From the NCBI GenBank assembly GCA_002327725.1, contig DCXP01000007.1, positions 1-32,372 of the forward strand: a stretch of DNA of 32,372 nt, in the 5' to 3' direction. Of the stretch, positions 24,508 to 31,925 are shown in pieces (position 1 is the stretch's first letter; each line of letters begins with the position of its first letter). The notes under the pieces were generated by a model. That model made no database searches. It had not been told where the DNA came from and saw only the letters and a list, made by a program, of their open reading frames with translations. Source of the DNA: Proteobacteria bacterium UBA2133. GTDB lineage: Bacteria > Pseudomonadota > Gammaproteobacteria > Arenicellales > UBA868. A program made the translations under genes and the position numbers.

Positions 24508-24993
24508 ATGCCGTCTTTTGATGTGGTCAGTGAAGTCGATGAGCATGAACTTACCAATGCGATTGATCAGGCGAACCGTGAGGTGAGCAACCGTTTTGAC
24601 TTCAAGGGCAGCGACGCCCGGGTCGAGTATGCAGAGCCTGTGCTCACCATTTTTGCCGACGATGAGTTCAAGGCCGGCCAGGTTCGCGATATTCTCGAAC
24701 CCAAACTGGTCAAGCGGGGAATCGACATCGGGTGTCTTGAGGCAGGCGAGGTCGAAGAGCGCGGCGGCGGTAAGGTGCAGCAAAAGATCACCGTCCGTCG
24801 CGGTATTGATGCCGCGCTTGGCAAAACGCTGGTGAAAAAAATAAAAGCCAGCAAAATGAAGGTCCAGGCAGCGATCCAGGGAGACCAGTTGCGCATATCC
24901 GGCAAGAAGCGCGACGATCTGCAGGCCGTGATCGCGCTGCTGAAAGAAGAAGACGCAGGTTTGCCGCTTCAGTACGTCAATTTCCGTGATTAA
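24508..24993 (+). CDS. yajQ: YajQ family nucleotide-binding protein
   Basis: 161 residues, exactly the family's size. Opening MPSFDVVSEVDEHELTNAIDQANREVSNRFDFKGSDA, the middle VEERGGGKVQQKITVRRGI and the ending GKKRDDLQAVIALLKEEDAGLPLQYVNFRD are strongly conserved in YajQ (DUF520). YajQ proteins bind nucleotides; in Xanthomonas and Pseudomonas a member is a cyclic-di-GMP effector acting with a transcription factor. A cytoplasmic two-domain ferredoxin-like fold is expected. AGGAGAG stands 6-8 bases before the ATG. Its genomic position next to metabolic genes gives no functional hint. Confidence 0.97.
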   Translation: MPSFDVVSEVDEHELTNAIDQANREVSNRFDFKGSDARVEYAEPVLTIFADDEFKAGQVRDILEPKLVKRGIDIGCLEAGEVEERGGGKVQQKITVRRGIDAALGKTLVKKIKASKMKVQAAIQGDQLRISGKKRDDLQAVIALLKEEDAGLPLQYVNFRD

Positions 24994-25032
24994 GTCCCTG
25001 AAAAAGAGTCGCTTGGCTCAGGCAGGCTGATC

Positions 25033-25629
25033 ATGAAAGAAATCCAGTTCTGGTTCTCGATCGGCAGCACCTATACCTATCTTTCGGTGACGCGTATTGC
25101 CGGGTTAGCCAAAGAGACCGGCGCTTCGTTCTCATGGCAGCCTTTCAGCGTGCGCAAGATCATGCGCGAGATGGACAATGTCCCGTTCCCGCCGAGCAAA
25201 CAGGTGAAAGTCGACTACATGTGGCGTGATATTGAGCGCCGCGCACAAGGTTACGGTTTTTCAGCCAGGGTGCCGGCGCCTTATCCGCTGGGAGAATTTG
25301 ATCTTGCCAACCGGGTTGCGGTGCTGGCTATGCGCGAAGGTTGGTGCGAGGACTATGTGCGTACGACCTACCGAAGATGGTTCATTGAGGGCCAGGAAGC
25401 CGGCGGTGAGCCCAACCTCCCGGAGACACTATCCGAGATCGGCCAGGATCTTTCGCACGTGCTTGACCGGGCGAACAGTCCGGAAATCGAAGCCGCCTAT
25501 CTTGAGCAGACAGAGCGGGCACAGCGCCTTGGGATTTTCGGCAGCCCGTCGTTCGTCGTCGACGGTGAGCTCTTCTGGGGAGATGACCGCCTCGAAGACG
25601 CTATCGCCTGGGCCCGAGGGTCTGAGTGA
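25033..25629 (+). CDS. 2-hydroxychromene-2-carboxylate isomerase-like protein (DsbA-fold, kappa GST)
   Basis: 198 residues. A thioredoxin/DsbA-like fold with an inserted helical domain. The N-terminal active-site region FWFSIGSTYTYL has Ser12 where DsbA has its Cys, as in kappa-class GST and NahD isomerases. WQPFSVRKIM, AQRLGIFGSPSFVVDGELFWGDDRLE near the end is the cis-Pro segment and the C-terminal GDDRL motif of this family. NahD-type enzymes use glutathione to isomerise 2-hydroxychromene-2-carboxylate. No other naphthalene genes are nearby, so the real substrate is unknown. It ends 9 bases before a convergent SDR gene. Confidence 0.9.
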   Translation: MKEIQFWFSIGSTYTYLSVTRIAGLAKETGASFSWQPFSVRKIMREMDNVPFPPSKQVKVDYMWRDIERRAQGYGFSARVPAPYPLGEFDLANRVAVLAMREGWCEDYVRTTYRRWFIEGQEAGGEPNLPETLSEIGQDLSHVLDRANSPEIEAAYLEQTERAQRLGIFGSPSFVVDGELFWGDDRLEDAIAWARGSE

Positions 25630-25638
25630 ACCGAGTCG

Positions 25639-26337
25639 CTACCAGCGCTCGCCGAAGGGGCGAAGATCGACCTCAAAGGTCCACGCAGAGCGGTCCTGCT
25701 GAGTCAGTGTGTAGACACTGTCGGCGATGGCATCCGGCCGCATGAAAAATTCGCCCGCTTTGTCCGGCATACGTTTTCGGGTGCGCTCAAGATCGATAAT
25801 GCCGTCGATAATCAGGTATCCCACATGAATGCCTTTGGGGCCCAGATCCCGGGCCATTGACTGGGCAACGCTGCGCTGAGCCGCTTTGGCCGAGGCAAAC
25901 GCTGTTGATCGGGCGCCGCCCCGTAGCGAGGCTGTGGCGCCGATGATCATGATATTGCCCTCTCCCTGATCACTCATTGTCGGGATCACCTGCTGGGCGG
26001 ACACCAGCAGGCCGAGGGTATTGGTGGCCCAGGAGGAATACATGCCTTCCGTGGAGGTTTCCATGATCGGAGCCCACTCACCCGCGCCGGCGTTATAGAT
26101 GAGGGTATCGACGGCACCGATCTCGTCATGAATACGCGCAAAGACACTCTTAATTGCTTCGGGCTCACGGACATCGCACTGTATCCCGACAGATCCGGGA
26201 ATCTCACCGGCGAGCTCCTCAAGATAGGCGCCGTTTCGAGCAAGCATCACGACGGTATAACCTTCTGCCGTGAAGCGCCTGCTGAATGAAGCGCCGTTGC
26301 CCGGGCCGACGCCTGTGATCACGCATACTTTGTTCAA
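25639..26337 (-). CDS. SDR family protein with Phe in place of the catalytic Tyr
   Basis: 232 residues. The start is the TTG at 26337, decided by a perfect AGGAGG (26350-26345) 7 bases upstream; no ATG fits. The Rossmann motif is altered to GVGPGNGAS, and YNAG is kept. At the active site the YxxxK motif reads FASAK (Phe147, Lys151). The Ser position reads Gly/Ala in IIGATASLRGG, so both proton-relay residues of a classical SDR are changed. The C-terminal WTFEVDLRPFGERW matches the subgroup of the SDR at 9953. It may have a different chemistry or only bind a ligand. It precedes no close same-strand gene downstream. Confidence 0.88.
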   Translation of the reverse strand: MNKVCVITGVGPGNGASFSRRFTAEGYTVVMLARNGAYLEELAGEIPGSVGIQCDVREPEAIKSVFARIHDEIGAVDTLIYNAGAGEWAPIMETSTEGMYSSWATNTLGLLVSAQQVIPTMSDQGEGNIMIIGATASLRGGARSTAFASAKAAQRSVAQSMARDLGPKGIHVGYLIIDGIIDLERTRKRMPDKAGEFFMRPDAIADSVYTLTQQDRSAWTFEVDLRPFGERW

Positions 26338-26343
26338 AATGAA

Positions 26344-26350
26344 TCCTCCT
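26344..26350 (-). promoter_or_regulatory. Perfect Shine-Dalgarno selecting a TTG start
   Basis: AGGAGGA on the minus strand is 7 bases from TTG 26337. No ATG or GTG lies at a usable spacing in frame, so this site decides the start of the SDR gene. Confidence 0.8.
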
Positions 26351-26361
26351 TTGAAAAACCC

Positions 26362-26381
26362 GCAGTTGCAGTTGCAGTTGC
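26362..26381. repeat. Short tandem hexamer, three GCAGTT units
   Basis: (GCAGTT)x3 plus GC lies in the 76-bp gap between the DadA-like gene's stop and the start of the SDR gene. It is probably a chance slippage tract. Confidence 0.6.
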
Positions 26382-26413
26382 GTTGGGTTCGTTAGTGTCT
26401 GCCGCGGGTATTG

Positions 26414-27661
26414 TCAGACATAGGACCGGTCCGCCCGGTAGGGAGCAATATCCACGGCCGGTGACCTGCCGGCGATCATGGCGCTGACGAGCTTACCGGT
26501 GGTCGGGCCCATGGTCACGCCAAGTTGACCATGGCCAACGGCCAGCCAGGTATCTTCAACATCGGGCGCAGGCCCGATCACGGGCAGGGTGTCGGGCATA
26601 AACGGACGGGCACCGATCCACTGTGACCCGTGGGTATGTTTCAGACCGGGGAAGAGCTTTCGCCGGGCTTTCTCGACCAGTACTTCGGCGCGCCGGAAGT
26701 TGGGCTTAGCATCCAACGGTGCAATCTCGACGGTGCCGGCAATCCGCAGACCGCTTTCCACAGGCGTGTTGACAAAGCCGCCGCTGGCATAGAGTACCGG
26801 CCGCGACAGCGATACGCCGCTGTCTGCGATATCAGTGTGGTAGCCGTGCAGGGGCGCCAGGGGGATGCGGATACCGATATCCTTCAGCAGCCGGCCGGCC
26901 CAGCAGCCGGCGGCAATAACCAGCTTGTCCACATCCCGTTGTGACCCATCCGCGAAGTGAAGGCGCCTGGGTTTGGAGAGCGTGCTTTCAATTCTGTTGA
27001 CCTCAGCGCTCAGAATCTCACCTCCCAGCTCGGTGAAGTGTTGGGCAAGTTCGTAGGTGAGACGCTGGGGATCGGTGAATGACCTCCAGCCGTGCGCGAT
27101 CAGGCCGAATTTTCCGTCGCTATCAACATCAGGCTCCAGGTTGGCAAGCGCACTGCCTTCGAGTTCGGTCACGTGGTAGCCCTCGTTGGCACGCAGTTGC
27201 CAGCTGAATTGATCCGCGAGGTACTGCTCCTTTTTGTCATAAAGGTAGAGCACCTCGTTTTCAGCCCAGATATTTTCGATCCGGGCAGCTTCAATCACTT
27301 CGTCGAAGTCTTCCTGGGCGTGCGCGGTCAGTGCGCCCAGCCCGCGGCAGATCTGCGCCACCCGATGCGGCCTGGCGTTACGTAGAAACCGCAGCAGCCA
27401 GGGCAGGGCGGCAGGCAGGTGGCCGGGGCGGATCGCGAGCGGCCCTTCGGGATTCAGGATCCAGCCCGGCAGCTTTTTCATGACGCCGGGCTTGGCAAGA
27501 GGAACGATCTCGCTGAGCGCCATCAGCGCACAGTTGCCGAAGGTGGCCTCACCCCCGATGCTGCCCCGCTCAATCAGTGTGGTCGCAATGCCCTCGCGCT
27601 GCAGCGCGAGGGCGCTGCACACGCCGATGATGCCGCCACCAATAACCGTAACTTCGCTCAT
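26414..27661 (-). CDS. DadA-like FAD-dependent D-amino acid dehydrogenase
   Basis: 415 residues from ATG 27661. The open frame continues 90 codons upstream, but that extension is low-complexity Arg/Ser-rich and overlaps the DUF1330 gene, so it is rejected. The N-terminal FAD motif is VTVIGGGIIGVCSALALQREG; the FGNCALMALS region follows. The C-terminal end reads DTLPVIGPAPD, GHGQLGVTMGPTTGKLVSAMIAG and DIAPYRADR, all typical of DadA. It oxidises a D-amino acid or related amine to the imine and passes electrons to the respiratory chain. Substrate range is unknown. It follows DUF1330 by 31 bases. Confidence 0.9.
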   Translation of the reverse strand: MSEVTVIGGGIIGVCSALALQREGIATTLIERGSIGGEATFGNCALMALSEIVPLAKPGVMKKLPGWILNPEGPLAIRPGHLPAALPWLLRFLRNARPHRVAQICRGLGALTAHAQEDFDEVIEAARIENIWAENEVLYLYDKKEQYLADQFSWQLRANEGYHVTELEGSALANLEPDVDSDGKFGLIAHGWRSFTDPQRLTYELAQHFTELGGEILSAEVNRIESTLSKPRRLHFADGSQRDVDKLVIAAGCWAGRLLKDIGIRIPLAPLHGYHTDIADSGVSLSRPVLYASGGFVNTPVESGLRIAGTVEIAPLDAKPNFRRAEVLVEKARRKLFPGLKHTHGSQWIGARPFMPDTLPVIGPAPDVEDTWLAVGHGQLGVTMGPTTGKLVSAMIAGRSPAVDIAPYRADRSYV

Positions 27662-27692
27662 CAACCGACTCTCGCTCGATGACCCAGGACAA

Positions 27693-27986
27693 TCAGTCGA
27701 TACCCTCGACGATACGAAGATCACGCACGACGCCGCCGTCCAGTGCCTCAAGCGCCTTCTGGTAGGCCGGTGACACATAGGTCGCCAGCGCCTGCTCATA
27801 ACTGTCGAACTCGACGAGGACGGTACGCTCTGCAACAGCGTGTTCTTTGGGCTGCATCTGACCGCCCCGAACCAGAAAACGTCCGCCGTTTGCCTGTACC
27901 GCATCTGCGGCCAGCGCGACATAGGCGGCAAGTTTGTCTGCGTCGAGGATCTCCCGATATGCCGTCATCCAGTATCCCTTGGCCAT
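27693..27986 (-). CDS. DUF1330 domain protein
   Basis: 97 residues, the full length of this dimeric alpha-beta barrel family: KGYWMTAYREILDADKLAAYVALA, GGRFLVRGGQMQPKE, RTVLVEFDSYEQALATYVSPAYQKAL. AAGGAGA precedes the ATG by 6-7 bases. The biochemical function of the family is not known. It lies between a class V PLP enzyme and the DadA-like gene on the same strand, in a probable transcription unit. Confidence 0.92.
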   Translation of the reverse strand: MAKGYWMTAYREILDADKLAAYVALAADAVQANGGRFLVRGGQMQPKEHAVAERTVLVEFDSYEQALATYVSPAYQKALEALDGGVVRDLRIVEGID

Positions 27987-28032
27987 AGTGTCTCCTTCAT
28001 GTTCAGTTCGGACCTTGTGAGAATTTACCAGA

Positions 28033-28060
28033 GCCCCTGATACCCTCGCTCTTCAGGGGC
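28033..28060 (-). terminator. Perfect 8-bp stem-loop, possible terminator
   Basis: GCCCCTGA pairs with TCAGGGGC around a 12-base loop, just after the stop of the class V PLP gene (minus strand) and 46 bases before the DUF1330 start. No T-run follows. It may partly separate the two genes. Confidence 0.4.
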
Positions 28061-28064
28061 GTAG

Positions 28065-29315
28065 TCAATGCTTTGTAATGTCTGCCAGTGCTGTCAGTAA
28101 GCTGAGCACCTCATCCTTGCTGTTGTAATGACAGAAAGAGGTGCGGATACAGCTCTCCATGCCCAGCGGATCGAGAATATTGCCCGAGAAATAATCAGCC
28201 TTGCGCACGTGTGTTCTGATGCCCCGGTCGTTAAGCCCGCTGACCACATCGGCAGAGGGAATATGCGAAAACGCATACGAGACCAGCCCCTCACGGTGCG
28301 GATTATCGGGCCCACCCACAATATAGGCGCCGGGCAGGTCGCGGATACCCGGCTGACCGTCGGCACCGTTGATCGCCACATCCACCAGATGCGCCTCCTG
28401 CGCGGCCATTGCACGGCCCGCCGCTTCCAGCCGACCCCGGCGGTGCGGGTCATCGCTCAGCCGGCTGCCAAGCCAGTCCAGATAGTTGACCACCTCGCTG
28501 AAGGCCGCGAATGCACCGGTATCACGGGTTCCGAGTTCCCAGAAATCATCTGCCGTGCCGTTAAGTTTCTCGTGGGGCAAGGTGCTCAAGCGGGGCGACG
28601 CCCAGGCGACACCGTAGTTGTGCCTTGAAAACACCTTGTATCCGGACAGGGCGCAAGCATCGGCACCGCATGCGTCCATGTCCATGACACCATGGGCAGC
28701 GTGCTGGATGCTGTCGACAATGATGAAGCAGTCAGGTGCCTTGCTCCGGATCGCCTTCGCGATAGCGGCAACATCGACCGTCATTCCGGTGACGGGACTG
28801 GTCTGAATAACGGTTGCGACACGCGTGTTTTCATCCACATGCGCTGCGTAGTCTTGCACCGTGACCATCGCCTGATCTTTGTCATGGGCAATGCTGATGT
28901 TCTCTTTGCCTGCCACCGGACACCATCGGCTGCGGGCACTGGCGGTCGCCGGGTGCTCAAGCGTGCTGCCGACGACGTTACCGCCGGCGCGGGAACCCAA
29001 AACCGCTGCCCGCACCAGGCGGAAAAGCAGTTCGGTTCCGCTCTCGCCGGTAAACACCACGCCGTCTTTGACACCAAAGAAGGTTTTCATGTCTTCGCGG
29101 GCCTTGCTGATGATCCGCACCAGTTCATGAGAGGCGGGATTATCCCGGCCCTGGTTATCCGGTATGGACGAGAGGTGGCTGTTGACTTCGACGACCGATT
29201 TCAGGGTCAGCGATCCCCCTGCGTTTTCAAAAAAGATTCTCGGCCCCTGGTAGGGACAATGATTGACATGATGGAAGCGATCACGAATCTCGCTTAATAG
29301 ATCGGCGTCAAACAT
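28065..29315 (-). CDS. Class V aminotransferase / cysteine desulfurase-like PLP enzyme
   Basis: 416 residues. Class V hallmarks: the N-terminal FFENAGGSLTLKSVVE, TGESGTELLFRLVRA, the LEHPATASARSRW region, cofactor-binding Asp201 and Gln204 in IIVDSIQHAAHGV, and Schiff-base Lys227 in ALSGYKVFSRHNYG. The C-terminal IRTSFCHYNSKDEVLSLLTAL is the usual closing helix. The conserved desulfurase Cys loop (GxHCA) is not seen, so sulfur transfer is unlikely. Lyase or transaminase chemistry on an amino acid is more likely. It heads the minus-strand unit with DUF1330 and DadA-like genes. Confidence 0.9.
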   Translation of the reverse strand: MFDADLLSEIRDRFHHVNHCPYQGPRIFFENAGGSLTLKSVVEVNSHLSSIPDNQGRDNPASHELVRIISKAREDMKTFFGVKDGVVFTGESGTELLFRLVRAAVLGSRAGGNVVGSTLEHPATASARSRWCPVAGKENISIAHDKDQAMVTVQDYAAHVDENTRVATVIQTSPVTGMTVDVAAIAKAIRSKAPDCFIIVDSIQHAAHGVMDMDACGADACALSGYKVFSRHNYGVAWASPRLSTLPHEKLNGTADDFWELGTRDTGAFAAFSEVVNYLDWLGSRLSDDPHRRGRLEAAGRAMAAQEAHLVDVAINGADGQPGIRDLPGAYIVGGPDNPHREGLVSYAFSHIPSADVVSGLNDRGIRTHVRKADYFSGNILDPLGMESCIRTSFCHYNSKDEVLSLLTALADITKH

Positions 29316-29367
29316 TGATTAGGTTCTCGTTTAAAAGCATTCCGAAGAAGTTATGGTGTTGGGCGAA

Positions 29368-29649
29368 TTAACTTAGCTGCGAAAGTGCGTCCTGGGTTGC
29401 AGAACGGGCCAGCATGTTTTCACGGTGAGCCAGAATGTGCGGCAAAGCCGCAGTATCGACGCCATCGCTCTCGAGCCAGGAACTGATGGCAAAAAGATAC
29501 GGGTCGCAGATGGTGTACGCATCCCCGTGAACCCAGGGTCCCTGGAGCAGATCGTCCTCTGACTCTGTGATGAGAGCCGGAACGCTGCCCTTGGGGTTAA
29601 CGGCCTGATAGGCCGCTTGTTTTTGTTGGTTGCGTGAAAAATCGAGCAC
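29368..29649 (-). pseudogene. Glutathione S-transferase remnant with in-frame internal deletion
   Basis: 93 residues from GTG 29649. The first part (LDFSRNQQKQAAYQAVNPKGSVPALITE) is the middle of a GST thioredoxin domain. It then jumps after ESEDDLL straight to QGPWVHGDAYTICDPYLFAISSWLE, the helix region near the end of the C-terminal domain. About 100 residues of a normal 205-residue protein, including the Asp/Ser that binds glutathione, are absent, as is the N-terminal catalytic strand. Upstream codons in frame (AVQITAGSPV) look like a degraded start. Probably not functional. Confidence 0.7.
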
Positions 29650-29817
29650 GGGGCTTCCTGCAGTTATCTGGACAGCGGATTTTGCCCGAAAAAGGTGCTT
29701 GTGTATCGGTTATGGATAATCCGGGGCCGACTTCTTTAATCGGGCAGTACACTTAGATGCAGCGGGGTTTTGTTTTTAGGATGGGTATTGTCGCGTGGCC
29801 AGAAAACTCAAAATTGT

Positions 29818-29826
29818 TGCTATCAT
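29818..29826 (+). promoter_or_regulatory. Extended -10 promoter upstream of the MoxR gene
   Basis: TGCTATCAT is an extended -10 element (TG-n-TATCAT) 27 bases before ATG 29854. A -35-like TGGCCA is 19 bases upstream. A 5' leader of about 20 bases is expected. Confidence 0.4.
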
Positions 29827-29853
29827 CTGGGCTTCGCAAATGGAGGGAAATTC

Positions 29854-30705
29854 ATGAGTTTTACCGGGACTGAGCGTTATGTCGCGACTGAAGACCTGGC
29901 GATGGCCGTCAATGCCGCGGTGACGCTGGAAAGACCACTGCTGATCAAGGGAGAGCCCGGCACCGGCAAGACGATGCTGGCCGAAGAAGTCGCTGCAGCC
30001 CTGAAGAAGCCCTTGATTCGCTGGCATATCAAATCCACCAGTAAAGCCCAGCAAGGACTCTACGAATACGACGCGGTATCGCGCCTTCGGGATTCCCAAC
30101 TGGGCGACGGCCGCGTCGGAGATATCAGCAACTATATCCGTCCCGGCAAACTCTGGGAGGCGTTTGACTCACCTGAGCAGGTGGTGCTGCTGATCGATGA
30201 AATTGACAAGGCGGATATCGAGTTTCCGAACGATCTGCTCCTCGAACTCGACTGGATGGAGTTCTTCGTTTATGAAACCGGTGAGACCATTGTGGCGAAG
30301 CATCGGCCGATCGTCGTGATTACGAGTAATAACGAAAAAGAACTGCCTGATGCTTTTTTGCGCCGGTGCTTCTTCCACTTCATTGCGTTTCCGGACAAGC
30401 CCACGATGGAGAAGATCGTCAAGGTGCACTACCCCGACATCCGCAAGACGCTCATCCGGGAAGCGCTGGATGTCTTTTTTGAAGTGCGCGAGATTCCCGG
30501 GCTCAAGAAAAAACCATCGACCTCCGAGTTGATTGACTGGCTGAAACTGTTGATGGCGGACGACATCCCCGAAGAGATTCTCAAATCACGTGATCCCAGC
30601 CAGGCGATCCCACCGCTGTATGGCGCTTTACTCAAAAATGAGCAGGATGTGCATATGCTGCAGCGACTGGCATTCATGGCGCGGCGCGAGAGTCCTTCCA
30701 ATTAG
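29854..30705 (+). CDS. MoxR-family AAA+ ATPase
   Basis: 283 residues from ATG 29854, chosen because GGAGGG precedes it. The open frame runs 28 codons further up, but that part has no family similarity. Walker A GEPGTGKT at 33-40, Walker B VVLLIDEIDKAD (Asp115-Glu116) and sensor region VVITSNNEKELPDAFLRRC are intact. The C-terminal lid follows. MoxR proteins pair with a VWA-domain partner to insert metals or remodel target enzymes. The next gene is exactly such a partner, in the same reading frame and 21 bases away. Confidence 0.93.
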   Translation: MSFTGTERYVATEDLAMAVNAAVTLERPLLIKGEPGTGKTMLAEEVAAALKKPLIRWHIKSTSKAQQGLYEYDAVSRLRDSQLGDGRVGDISNYIRPGKLWEAFDSPEQVVLLIDEIDKADIEFPNDLLLELDWMEFFVYETGETIVAKHRPIVVITSNNEKELPDAFLRRCFFHFIAFPDKPTMEKIVKVHYPDIRKTLIREALDVFFEVREIPGLKKKPSTSELIDWLKLLMADDIPEEILKSRDPSQAIPPLYGALLKNEQDVHMLQRLAFMARRESPSN

Positions 30706-30726
30706 TCCGGTTCGGACCTTGATGCC

Positions 30727-31902
30727 TTGCTGATCAGCTTCTTCCAAACGCTCAAGCAATCCGGCATCCCGGTTTCTATCAAAGAGTACCTGATGATGCT
30801 GGAAGCGCTGCAGGCAAGGCTGGCGTTTGCCTCCGTTGACGACTTTTATCTTCTGTCGAGGGCGTGCCTGGTCAAAGACGAGAAATACTTTGACCGGTTT
30901 GACCGGGCCTTCAGTGCGTGGTTCAGCGAGATGGAAAGTATCGATGACATCATCAATGCATTGATACCGGAAGACTGGCTGCAGGCTGAGCTTGAGAAAT
31001 ACTTGACGGATGAAGAAAAAGCCAAGATCCAGTCACTCGGCAGCCTTGAGAAGCTATTGGAGGAATTTCGCAAACGCCTGGAAGAGCAGGAAAAGCGCCA
31101 CTCGGGCGGGAGTAAATGGATTGGTACGGGGGGAACGTCGCCATTCGGCAACAGCGGTTACCACCCGGAGGGGATCCGGGTAGGCGGAGAAAGCCGTAAC
31201 CGAAGCGCCGTCAAGGTCTGGGAACAGCGGCACTACCGTAATCTGGACGATTCAGTCACGATCGGCACGCGCAGTATCAAGATGGCGCTGAGACGTTTGC
31301 GCAAATTTGCCCGCAGCGGCGCTGAGGAGGAACTCGACCTGGAAGATACGATCCGGTCGACTGCGCGCAATGCCGGGTTGCTGGATATACGCATGGTTCC
31401 CGAGCGCCATAACGCGGTCAAGGTGCTGGTATTTTTCGATGTGGGCGGATCGATGTACCCCTATGTACGGACCTGCGAGGAGCTCTTTTCTGCGGCGCGC
31501 AGCGAGTTCAAGCACCTGGACTACTACTACTTCCACAATTTTTTCTACGATTTTCTCTGGCGCGACAACCATCGACGCCGGAACGAAACCATTCCCACCT
31601 GGGATGTGCTCCACACCTATCAGCACGACTACAAGGTCATCATTGTGGGTGATGCCTCAATGGCGCCGTACGAGGTGGTGAGTGTCGGCGGCAGCGTGGA
31701 GTACATGAACCGCGAGTCCGGGGTAACCTGGATGGGCCGCCTTAAAGAAAACTTTGAGAAAGTCATCTGGCTGAATCCCACGCCCAAGGCACACTGGGGC
31801 TATACCCAATCGATCGGCCTGATCAATGAACTGGTGGAGGAGCACATGTATCCGTTAACGCTGGAAGGCCTTGATCAGGGTGTTCGCCATCTGGCGAGTT
31901 AG
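30727..31902 (+). CDS. CoxE-like VWA-domain protein
   Basis: 391 residues from the TTG at 30727. Homologues start near LISFFQTLKQSGIPVSIKEYLMMLEALQ, and no ATG is available between the MoxR stop and this point, so a TTG start is likely. After a central charged region (about 85-140) the von Willebrand A domain carries a MIDAS DVGGS (Asp238-x-Gly-x-Ser242) in VLVFFDVGGSMYPYV. It continues through YYYFHNFFYDFLW and VIIVGDASMAPYE, ending in WLNPTPKAHWGYTQSIGLI. It probably works with the MoxR ATPase to mature or activate an enzyme. Confidence 0.9.
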   Translation: MLISFFQTLKQSGIPVSIKEYLMMLEALQARLAFASVDDFYLLSRACLVKDEKYFDRFDRAFSAWFSEMESIDDIINALIPEDWLQAELEKYLTDEEKAKIQSLGSLEKLLEEFRKRLEEQEKRHSGGSKWIGTGGTSPFGNSGYHPEGIRVGGESRNRSAVKVWEQRHYRNLDDSVTIGTRSIKMALRRLRKFARSGAEEELDLEDTIRSTARNAGLLDIRMVPERHNAVKVLVFFDVGGSMYPYVRTCEELFSAARSEFKHLDYYYFHNFFYDFLWRDNHRRRNETIPTWDVLHTYQHDYKVIIVGDASMAPYEVVSVGGSVEYMNRESGVTWMGRLKENFEKVIWLNPTPKAHWGYTQSIGLINELVEEHMYPLTLEGLDQGVRHLAS

Positions 31903-31925
31903 GCCTGAGACCTTTTCGTCCCACC

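Noticed and set aside
23604..24557. 317-codon open frame opposite the classical SDR
   Set aside because: Antisense shadow; the SDR on the plus strand has every active-site motif.
27662..27931. 90-codon N-terminal extension of the DadA-like gene
   Set aside because: Composition is Arg/Ser/Pro-rich without similarity and it overlaps the well-supported DUF1330 gene; the FAD motif begins right after ATG 27661.
28065..29315. A cysteine desulfurase supplying sulfur
   Set aside because: The conserved catalytic Cys loop is not visible and no Suf or Isc genes are near.
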